A DNA stretch of 18,149 nt from Bacteroidales bacterium (GTDB lineage Bacteria; Bacteroidota; Bacteroidia; Bacteroidales; GCA-2748055). Below the pieces are notes generated by a model. It was not told the origin of the DNA and searched no databases. It saw only the letters and a program-made list of their open reading frames with translations. The stretch's first letter is position 1. Every line of letters begins with the position of its first letter. Shown piece after piece: positions 6,716-13,594 of the stretch. Made by a program: the position numbers and the translations under genes. The stretch is taken from NCBI GenBank assembly GCA_024763595.1, contig JANTFK010000015.1:1-18149 (forward strand), read 5' to 3'.

Positions 6716-8680
6716 ATGAAGATAAAGCAACGACATACAAGGGAATCGATTTATATCAGTGCCCGGAAACTGTTTCACAGGTTCTCCCTGCCCCGCTGGA
6801 TGGTGCTGCTGATGGACAGCGGAGTGGTGGTTACTGCGTTTCTGGTTTCTTACGTGTTAAGGTTCAATTTTGAAACCGCTCAGATAGATTATATACTGGT
6901 GTTCCGGCAATCTATGCTGGCTCTCGTAGTGTACCTGGGATTTGAATTAATATTCAAATCCTTTGCGGGTCTTATCAGGCATACGACTATCCGTGATATT
7001 TTTAATGTGGTACTAACCACTTGTTCCGCGCTGTTATTCTTGCTGGGATTAACTATGGTAAGCCGTATATCGGGCTGGAACAGGATCTTTAACATACCCA
7101 TATCGATCATACTGATCCATTTTGTATCGGTAACTGCAAGCATGTTCCTTCTCAGGGTCCTGATCAAGATGTTTTATGAGATGGTTACCACCAATCCTGC
7201 CTCCAGAAAAAATGTGATCATTTTCGGTGCGGGTACCATGGGGGTAATCATGAAGCGGGTAATTCTGGAGGACAGATCCAATGAATACAACATTATAGCT
7301 TTCCTGGATAACAACAGGAACCTGCAGAATAAAATCTTGGGAGGAATTCCTGTTTATAGTCCGGACAGGTTAAAAAGGCCGTTCCTTGAGAAATACAGCA
7401 TCAACACCATGATCTTTGCCATCAGGGATATTTCCATGTCTGAAAAGAGTGAGATCTTTGAGTTTGCTGTGGAGCTGGGACTTGAGGTTATGGAGGTCCC
7501 CCCGGTGAATACATGGCTCAATGGCCGGTTTAACCTGAAACAGCTGCATAAGATCAGGGTTGAGGATCTGTTGAGGAGAGATCCCATCCAGTTGAATATG
7601 GAGTTGATTGAAGGCGGCCTGATGAATAAAACCATCATGGTGACAGGGGCAGCCGGTTCCATAGGTTCAGAGATCGTCAGACAGCTTACACAATTTAGGG
7701 TTCGTAAGTTGATTCTCCTGGATAATGCAGAGACCCCCATGTTTAATCTGGAGAGGGAATTGAATAAGCGTTACCGGAAGGTACCGGCACATACGGTCCT
7801 GGTCGATGTGACCAACCTGGACAGGGTTGAACCGGTCTTTAAGGAGCACAGGCCGGATATCGTCTTTCATGCAGCAGCCTATAAACATGTATCCTTAATG
7901 GAGGAGAATCCCCATGAAGCGATCCGGGTCAATGTGGGCGGTACGATGATATTGACCAAACTTGCAATTAAGTACGGTGTCAGCAAGTTTGTCATGGTCT
8001 CCACCGACAAGGCGGTCAATCCTTGCAATGTTATGGGGGCTTCCAAACGGATGGCGGAGATGACCGTACGCTCCAACTCCATATTCATGGAATCCAGGAC
8101 ACAATTTGTAATTACCAGGTTTGGTAACGTTCTTGGTTCCAATGGTTCGGTTATCCCCATCTTCAGACAACAAATTGAAGAGGGTGGCCCGGTCACTGTT
8201 ACTCATCCCGATATTACACGCTATTTCATGACCATTCCCGAGGCTTGTCAGCTGGTACTGGAAGCCGGTTTCATGGGAGAAGGGGGTGAGGTTTTCGTTT
8301 TCGACATGGGGAAACCTGTTAAGATCGTGAACCTGGCCAGACAGATGATCAAACTTTCCGGATTGGAACCCGGTAAAGATATCCGGATCGTCTATACGGG
8401 GTTAAGGCCGGGTGAGAAGCTGTATGAAGAGCTGCTGTCAAACCGTGAAAAGTTACTTCCCACCTATAATCCCAAGGTGAGGGTGGCCACCCCGGGGGTG
8501 TTTAAATATAAAACGGCACTGAAAGCTATTCAGCGGTTTCTCTATACCTATACGGACTATTCGGAAGAGGAACTGATCCGGAAAATGGAAGAGATAGTTC
8601 CTGAATATCAGTCTAATAATGAGAAGTTTGGTAATGGGAACGGACAACCTTCTGTTGAACTGGGTCTGTATCCTGACTGA
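6716..8680 (+). CDS. Membrane-bound nucleotide-sugar 4,6-dehydratase (PglF/WbpM/CapD-like)
   Basis: A full-length 654-residue member of the large PglF/WbpM class. Four hydrophobic helices lie at about 28-48, 62-82, 98-116 and 128-152. A first nucleotide-binding domain follows with FGAGTMG at 170-176, then the catalytic short-chain dehydrogenase domain with VTGAAGSIGSEI at 309-320 for NAD(P). The catalytic stretch STDKAVNP at 429-436 carries the Asp-Lys pair (431-432) used by this class, and Met440 with Lys444 stand where other SDR enzymes have Y-x-x-x-K, as known for WbpM-type dehydratases. LRPGEKLYEEL at 563-573 is the usual C-terminal signature. The enzyme would convert UDP-GlcNAc to UDP-2-acetamido-2,6-dideoxy-xylo-hexos-4-ulose at the inner membrane, feeding the aminotransferase at 4441. 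It is followed closely by the T9SS protein and wza-like genes, probably in one transcript. Confidence 0.93.
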   Translation: MKIKQRHTRESIYISARKLFHRFSLPRWMVLLMDSGVVVTAFLVSYVLRFNFETAQIDYILVFRQSMLALVVYLGFELIFKSFAGLIRHTTIRDIFNVVLTTCSALLFLLGLTMVSRISGWNRIFNIPISIILIHFVSVTASMFLLRVLIKMFYEMVTTNPASRKNVIIFGAGTMGVIMKRVILEDRSNEYNIIAFLDNNRNLQNKILGGIPVYSPDRLKRPFLEKYSINTMIFAIRDISMSEKSEIFEFAVELGLEVMEVPPVNTWLNGRFNLKQLHKIRVEDLLRRDPIQLNMELIEGGLMNKTIMVTGAAGSIGSEIVRQLTQFRVRKLILLDNAETPMFNLERELNKRYRKVPAHTVLVDVTNLDRVEPVFKEHRPDIVFHAAAYKHVSLMEENPHEAIRVNVGGTMILTKLAIKYGVSKFVMVSTDKAVNPCNVMGASKRMAEMTVRSNSIFMESRTQFVITRFGNVLGSNGSVIPIFRQQIEEGGPVTVTHPDITRYFMTIPEACQLVLEAGFMGEGGEVFVFDMGKPVKIVNLARQMIKLSGLEPGKDIRIVYTGLRPGEKLYEELLSNREKLLPTYNPKVRVATPGVFKYKTALKAIQRFLYTYTDYSEEELIRKMEEIVPEYQSNNEKFGNGNGQPSVELGLYPD

Positions 8681-8726
8681 TCCCGGCAACTTTTCGCCCG
8701 ATTGCACGTATGCATTTTAAAAACAG

Positions 8727-9962
8727 ATGTGGAGGCTGTACACGATATCTTTTTATTTGATCCGGTTCGTCCTGGTTCCATGTAATGCCCAGGTTTCAGG
8801 GTGCACCGATCCGCTTGCCGTGAACTATGATCCCTCGGCTGATATCAATGACGGGAGTTGTACCTATGATCCCGTTTCGGTTGCACCCACTGCTACCTTT
8901 GAACTGGGGGATGATCTGAACGAGACCTCAGGGTTGGTCATATGGGACGGGCTTATCTGGACCCTCAATGATAATGATGATACAAGGCTGTACGGCCTGG
9001 ACAGCAGCACAGCAGAGATCGTTCGTGAGGTTAATGTTGGGGGTGTGACAAACCGTGACTGGGAAGAGATCGGTCAGGATGAGTTATTTATTTACCTGGG
9101 GGATTTTGGAAACAATGCTTCAGGTGACAGGAAGGATCTCCATCTGTTACGTGTGGAAAAGCGTACATTTTATTCCGGAGAGCCCGGAATTGATACCATC
9201 TGGTTCTCATACAGTAACCAGGAAAGAGTGGATTCTGCAGGAGCCGGGCAGACTGATTTTGACTGTGAGGCATTTATTGTATCGGACGATAGCATCTACC
9301 TCTTTACGAAACAGTGGACCAGTGCCAGGACTACGGCATATGTACTGCCAAAGGTCCCCGGTACCTGGGTGGCACGTCAAAAAGAGACATTTGATATCGA
9401 AGGGCTGGTAACCGGGGCCACCTGGCTGGAGTCAAAGCACCTGCTGGTGCTAAGCGGCTATACATGGTTATTACAACCTTTCCTCTATCTCTTCTATGAT
9501 TTCCGGGATCATGCTTTTTTCTCCGGAAACAGGCGCAGGGTAACCCTGCCTCTTCCGTTTCACCAGGTGGAGGGTGTGGCTACCTGTAACGGACTGAAAT
9601 ATTACATATCCAACGAATTGTTTGACTATCCGCCTGTTGCAAGCACGCCACCCGGGCTGCATATCATTGAGATGGACAGTCTCCTGGAGGACTACCTGGC
9701 CATCCTGGGTATTCAGGATCAGGGATCGCCGGGGGGAGCAATACTCTATCCCAATCCGGCAGCAGAAACCATTACACTGAAGGTGGCTGAAAGATATCTT
9801 CACACGCCTTATACGGTGGTCGATGTATCGGCCAGGCCGGTCATCCAGGGTGTACTCTCCGGTGAGCTGAACACCATTGATGTCAGCTCGCTGTCACCCG
9901 GGTTCTATTCCGTTAGCTGTGCCTTTGCAGATAAACCGCATCTGATCTTTATGAAACTCTGA
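8727..9962 (+). CDS. Secreted T9SS cargo protein with N-terminal calcium-binding-type motif
   Basis: A 411-residue protein with a signal peptide (hydrophobic to about residue 17, likely cut after NAQ at 20-22). An in-frame TAA 9 bases upstream fixes the ATG. Right after the signal sits a GCTDP-x-A-x-NYDPSA-x-x-NDGSC-x-Y motif (25-47), an acidic Asn/Asp-rich unit common in Bacteroidota surface proteins that resembles calcium-binding repeats. Residues 55-325 are beta-rich with recurrent phrases such as ETSGLVIWDGLIWTLNDND and DWEEI, consistent with a propeller-like domain of unknown activity. Residues 339-411, starting ILYPNPA and ending FMKL, form a type A C-terminal sorting domain, which directs export by the type IX system and usually attachment to the cell surface through A-LPS. 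It lies 46 bases after the dehydratase and 13 bases before the wza-like gene, so co-expression is likely. Function unknown. Confidence 0.83.
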   Translation: MWRLYTISFYLIRFVLVPCNAQVSGCTDPLAVNYDPSADINDGSCTYDPVSVAPTATFELGDDLNETSGLVIWDGLIWTLNDNDDTRLYGLDSSTAEIVREVNVGGVTNRDWEEIGQDELFIYLGDFGNNASGDRKDLHLLRVEKRTFYSGEPGIDTIWFSYSNQERVDSAGAGQTDFDCEAFIVSDDSIYLFTKQWTSARTTAYVLPKVPGTWVARQKETFDIEGLVTGATWLESKHLLVLSGYTWLLQPFLYLFYDFRDHAFFSGNRRRVTLPLPFHQVEGVATCNGLKYYISNELFDYPPVASTPPGLHIIEMDSLLEDYLAILGIQDQGSPGGAILYPNPAAETITLKVAERYLHTPYTVVDVSARPVIQGVLSGELNTIDVSSLSPGFYSVSCAFADKPHLIFMKL

Positions 9963-9975
9963 TAATCCCGGAAAA

Positions 9976-10779
9976 ATGAAACATTACAGCCATAGAGCTA
10001 TAACCGGAGCATGGATAAGGATCCTGCTTACAATGATGATTATCACCGGACTCCTGGGGTCATGTGTGACCACAAATAAATCGACCTATCTGCAGGACCT
10101 GGAAGATAGCGGGGTGCCCTCTGAAATTTATCAGCCCGAAAGTTATCGTATCCAGCCCAATGATAATCTTTTTATCCGGGTAACCACTCCCGATCCGAGA
10201 TTTTCAGAGATGTTCAATACCCTGCCCACCACCACGGGTTCCATGTCTTCTACCGAGCAATCGGTTGACCTGTTATCCTATTCGGTGCATACGGACGGTA
10301 CTGTGGATATTCCCTATCTCGGATCGGTTTATGTGGCCGGGAAAACTGTAACAGAGGCAGAAAAGGTCCTTCAGGCGGCACTGGCCGATTATATATCGGA
10401 TGCAGGTATAACGGTGAAACTGGTCAATAATTATGTCAGTATTCTGGGGGAGGTTACCCGGCCGGGGCTCTATCCCATCTATAAAGAGCATCTTAATATT
10501 TTCCAGGCACTCTCCATGGCCGGTGATGTGGGTGAATTCAGCAACCGCAGTAATATCAAGATTGTCCGTTCAACATCCGATGGTTCCGTGATCAGGGAAT
10601 TTAACCTGACAGACAGGAACATTGTGGATTCAGCGTTCTATTATGTTATGCCCAATGATGTGATTTATGTGTCACCGATGAAAGGAAAGTTCTTTGGCTT
10701 CACCCAGTTCCCCTATATGGTTCTGCTGAGTTCTGTTACAACCTTTATTCTCGTACTGAACTATATTCAGACCAACTGA
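9976..10779 (+). CDS. Polysaccharide export lipoprotein (Wza/BexD family)
   Basis: A 267-residue outer-membrane export protein. The signal peptide ends in LLGSC with lipid-carrying Cys30. The polysaccharide export domain spans about 56-145 (SYRIQPNDNLFIRV near its start and HTDGTVDIPYLGSV at 105-118), and one SLBB domain spans about 150-210 (ILGEVTRPGLYPI at 156-168). One hydrophobic helix at about 246-263 ends the chain; it probably takes the place of the helical outer-membrane pore of E. coli Wza and is usual in this phylum. The protein would form the channel through which the assembled polymer leaves. A Wzc-type co-polymerase gene usually follows in related loci, but here only the convergent small gene comes next, so the export partner must be encoded elsewhere. 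Confidence 0.92.
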   Translation: MKHYSHRAITGAWIRILLTMMIITGLLGSCVTTNKSTYLQDLEDSGVPSEIYQPESYRIQPNDNLFIRVTTPDPRFSEMFNTLPTTTGSMSSTEQSVDLLSYSVHTDGTVDIPYLGSVYVAGKTVTEAEKVLQAALADYISDAGITVKLVNNYVSILGEVTRPGLYPIYKEHLNIFQALSMAGDVGEFSNRSNIKIVRSTSDGSVIREFNLTDRNIVDSAFYYVMPNDVIYVSPMKGKFFGFTQFPYMVLLSSVTTFILVLNYIQTN

Positions 10780-10806
10780 TAACAGGTTGTTCAACAGTCG
10801 TACGGT

Positions 10807-10854
10807 TTGTTCCATATTTATCAGGGAAGGAGTTGATACCCGATAATGGAACGG
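10807..10854. terminator. Imperfect hairpin after the wza-like gene
   Basis: GTTCCAT at 10809-10815 pairs with ATGGAAC at 10846-10852. After a 3-base bulge, TATC-A-GGG at 10819-10826 pairs with CCCGATA at 10839-10845 with one bulged A, leaving a 12-base loop. The structure sits between the convergent ends of the wza-like gene (+) and the small membrane gene (-). There is no T-run, so it may be a terminator without a U tract or an RNA-stabilising stem. Confidence 0.35.
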
Positions 10855-10864
10855 TTGGCACTTG

Positions 10865-11095
10865 CTAGTGAAGCGGCTGACACCCGGCGCAACCTTTTAT
10901 ATCTTTAATATTTTTCTGATGGCACCGGATCTCTTCGTGTTTTACACAGGTGATCCCAAGCTTATGCATATTCCTGTTATGACCTATCATGTATGCAGGG
11001 AACTTCCCCTTTTTCTTCACAAGAATATTGAGCATCAACCCAAGCATGGATAAGCTGATGAGGATCACGGCGATGATAACGATTTTTAAAAACAC
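10865..11095 (-). CDS. Small single-pass membrane protein with conserved-looking cysteines
   Basis: A 76-residue protein starting with GTG; the first in-frame ATG lies 16 codons later, inside the membrane helix. Residues 2-25 form one strong hydrophobic helix, followed by KKKGKFP (27-33), then LGITC with Cys50, Cys58, and a terminal C-A-G-C pair (Cys69, Cys72). This plan of a short helix, a V-K-K-x-G-x-F-P turn and a Cys-bearing tail recalls small conserved proteins I know from Bacteroidota genomes that carry no assigned function. The tail probably faces the cytoplasm by the positive-inside rule. The Cys residues could bind a metal or form disulfides; nothing shows which. A TATCTTTG box lies upstream on its strand. 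The overlapping plus-strand frame lacks such organisation, supporting this strand. Confidence 0.6.
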   Translation of the reverse strand: MFLKIVIIAVILISLSMLGLMLNILVKKKGKFPAYMIGHNRNMHKLGITCVKHEEIRCHQKNIKDIKGCAGCQPLH

Positions 11096-11111
11096 CTGAA
11101 CAATACAGATT

Positions 11112-11119
11112 TACTTTTG
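11112..11119 (+). promoter_or_regulatory. Possible -7 box for the fused E1 gene
   Basis: TACTTTTG matches the Bacteroidota TAnnTTTG -7 box exactly. Transcription would start near 11125, about 60 bases before the ATG at 11186. No TTG is found at the expected distance upstream, which lowers confidence. Confidence 0.33.
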
Positions 11120-11144
11120 TCTGATAAAATAATAAATTCTTTAA

Positions 11145-11152
11145 CAAAGATA
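11145..11152 (-). promoter_or_regulatory. Possible -7 box for the small membrane protein gene
   Basis: On the minus strand TATCTTTG at 11152-11145 is a perfect TAnnTTTG box, identical to the lyase promoter box at 4436-4429. The leader to the GTG at 11095 would be about 45 bases. The nearest upstream TTG (11168-11166) is only 13 bases away, shorter than the usual spacing of about 19. Confidence 0.38.
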
Positions 11153-11185
11153 ACAATTGCATTGACAAACTGAAAGTACCCATGT

Positions 11186-13594
11186 ATGTCTGATATCGCG
11201 ATTGCGCTGAGTAAGGAGGAGATCCTGGGTGATTTTGAACTGGCCTGCCTGAGCCGTGAGATTGCTTTACTGGCCCGTAAAGAGGTGCTTTCCGGCAAGG
11301 CCAAGTTTGGTATTTTCGGGGATGGAAAAGAGGTGGCCCAGATCGCATTGGCCAGGAACTTCAGGAAGGGTGACTGGCGTTCGGGTTATTATCGCGATCA
11401 TACTTTTATGATGGCTACGGGAATGACCAGTACCGGGCAATTCTTTTACCAGATCTATGGCCACACCGATGAGGAAATGAATCCGGGAAGTGCTGGCCGG
11501 AATTTTAATAACCATTTTGCCACAAAAAGTGTGAACCCGGACGGCAGCTGGAACAACCTGGCTGATCAGATGAACAGCTGCGCGGATCTTTCACCGACGG
11601 CCGGACAGATGCCACGCCTGGTGGGACTGGGATATGCTTCCAGGCTGTTCAGGGAGAATGAACAGCTTTCCGGAATGACGCAGTTTACAAGGGATGGAAA
11701 TGAAGTGGCCTTTGGGACCATAGGGGATGCGGCCACTGCCGAGGGACATTTTTTTGAAACCATGAATGCTGTAGCAGTGCTTCAGATTCCCGTTGCCATG
11801 ATGGTATGGGATGACGGGTACGGTATTTCAGTAACCCGGGATAAACAGATCGTCAAAGAGAGTATTTCCAAAGCCCTGGAAGGCTTCCGGAAGGAACCGG
11901 GCAGCAACGGGATCCTGATCTACAGGGTGAAGGGATGGGATTATCCCGGGATGATCAGGGCCTTTAAAGAAGGAGTTGAGCAGTGTCGTCGCGATCATGT
12001 GCCGGTGTTGTTCCATGTGGATGAGATGGTACAGCCCATGGGCCATTCCACGTCGGGCAGCCATGAAAGGTACAAACCAAAGGAAAGATTGGATTGGGAA
12101 GCCGAATATGATCCGCTGTTGAAGATGGCAGTATGGATGGAGGAAAGCGGGATTGCTACCGCTACCACATTGAAGGCTATCCGGGAAAAGGCCCTGGTAC
12201 AGGCCAGGGAAGCCCGGGATACGGCATGGAAGAACTATATTTCCCCCATATTAAAAGAAAGAGATGAGTTGCTGGCCATCATTGATAACCGCTGTTGTGT
12301 GTGTGCCCATGACAAGGTGGATAAACTGGGGATCCTGAGCCGGGACCTGAAGCGGATCCTGCACCCTGTTCGCAGGGACATACAGGGAACCGCCAAACGG
12401 ATCATGCGTCATCTCTGTACCGATTGTCCGGTGCGCGAATTATTACAGTCCTCCATCTCTCATTGGCTCGAAGCGTATAAGGAGGAGAACCGGAAAAGAT
12501 ACAGCACCCATCTCTACACGGAAACGGACCATTCACCCCTGAAAGTTACACCCGTACCACCCGCCTATGAGGAACATCCGGAAAGGATCACCGGAAGGGA
12601 GGTGCTCAGGGAAAACTTTGATGCACTGCTGGCCGGCAATCCGCGTATTGTGATATTTGGTGAGGATACGGGGAAAATCGGAGATGTGAACAAAAGTCTG
12701 GAAGGGTTACAGGAGAAGTATGGCGAATTAAGGGTCACCGATACCGGGATACGGGAGGCCACCATTGTCGGGCAGGGGATAGGGCTTGCCCTGCGCGGAT
12801 TAAGGCCCATTGCCGAGATACAGTATTTTGACTATCTGCTGTATGCCCTGGAGACCGTCAGTGATGACCTGGCCACACTTCACTGGCGGACCAAAGGGGG
12901 GCAGGTTGCCCCGCTGATCATTCGTACAAGGGGGCACCGGCTGGAAGGAATATGGCACTCGGGTTCACCCCTCAGTATGGTGATCAATTCCATCAGGGGT
13001 CTGCATGTATGTGTTCCCCGGAATATGACCCAGGCTGCAGGATTTTATAATACACTCCTCCGGGGTGATGACCCTGCACTTGTAATTGAACCGCTGAAAG
13101 TATACGGACTCAGGGAAGAGAGGCCCTCCAATATGGGAAGATTCACGGTGCCCCTGGGGGTTCCGGAAGTTATAACGGAAGGAAAAGATGTAACCCTGGT
13201 TACATACGGTGCCTGTGTTCGCATCGCACAGTCGGCCATTGAACAACTGGCATCATTTGATATTCATGTGGAGCTGATTGATGTACAGACCCTGCTGCCT
13301 TTTGATCTGAACCATTCCATTGTGGAATCGTTGAAAAAGACCGGACGGGTGGTCTTCTTTGATGAGGATGTTCCGGGAGGTGCTACCGCCTTTATGATGC
13401 AGAAGGTGATTGAAGAGCAGAAAGCCTGGTTTTACCTGGATGCAGAGCCGGTCACCATTACGGCACAGGAACATCGACCTGCATATAGCTCCGATGGTGA
13501 TTACTTCTCCAACCCCAATGCAGAGGATGTGTTCGAGTCCATCTATGCGATCATGCACGAGTCTGACCCGGTAAAGTATCCGAAGATTTACTGA
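11186..13594 (+). CDS. Fused 2-oxoacid dehydrogenase E1 component, alpha and beta subunits
   Basis: An 802-residue fusion of both subunits of a thiamine-diphosphate-dependent 2-oxoacid decarboxylase (pyruvate or branched-chain type). The alpha half (about 15-360) has the cofactor motif starting GDAATAEGHFFE at 180-191 and ending WDDGYGISV at 208-216, and the GHSTSGSHERY loop at 286-296 that corresponds to the phosphorylation loop of E1 alpha. The beta half (about 465-795) has GEDTGKIGD at 492-500, TDTGIREATIVGQGIGLAL at 518-536 and EIQYFDYLLYALE at 544-556. A linker of about 100 residues contains Cys370, 371, 373, 411 and 414. The enzyme would decarboxylate a 2-oxoacid and acylate the lipoyl group of an E2 partner in the cytosol. 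No E2 or E3 gene is in the window, so the substrate is open. An ATG at 11182 is out of frame and leads to a stop within four codons, so 11186 is used. Confidence 0.9.
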   Translation: MSDIAIALSKEEILGDFELACLSREIALLARKEVLSGKAKFGIFGDGKEVAQIALARNFRKGDWRSGYYRDHTFMMATGMTSTGQFFYQIYGHTDEEMNPGSAGRNFNNHFATKSVNPDGSWNNLADQMNSCADLSPTAGQMPRLVGLGYASRLFRENEQLSGMTQFTRDGNEVAFGTIGDAATAEGHFFETMNAVAVLQIPVAMMVWDDGYGISVTRDKQIVKESISKALEGFRKEPGSNGILIYRVKGWDYPGMIRAFKEGVEQCRRDHVPVLFHVDEMVQPMGHSTSGSHERYKPKERLDWEAEYDPLLKMAVWMEESGIATATTLKAIREKALVQAREARDTAWKNYISPILKERDELLAIIDNRCCVCAHDKVDKLGILSRDLKRILHPVRRDIQGTAKRIMRHLCTDCPVRELLQSSISHWLEAYKEENRKRYSTHLYTETDHSPLKVTPVPPAYEEHPERITGREVLRENFDALLAGNPRIVIFGEDTGKIGDVNKSLEGLQEKYGELRVTDTGIREATIVGQGIGLALRGLRPIAEIQYFDYLLYALETVSDDLATLHWRTKGGQVAPLIIRTRGHRLEGIWHSGSPLSMVINSIRGLHVCVPRNMTQAAGFYNTLLRGDDPALVIEPLKVYGLREERPSNMGRFTVPLGVPEVITEGKDVTLVTYGACVRIAQSAIEQLASFDIHVELIDVQTLLPFDLNHSIVESLKKTGRVVFFDEDVPGGATAFMMQKVIEEQKAWFYLDAEPVTITAQEHRPAYSSDGDYFSNPNAEDVFESIYAIMHESDPVKYPKIY

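Noticed and set aside
10862..11053. Plus-strand 63-codon frame opposite the small membrane protein
   Set aside because: The minus-strand frame has a clear helix, charged turn and Cys tail; the plus-strand frame is its shadow.
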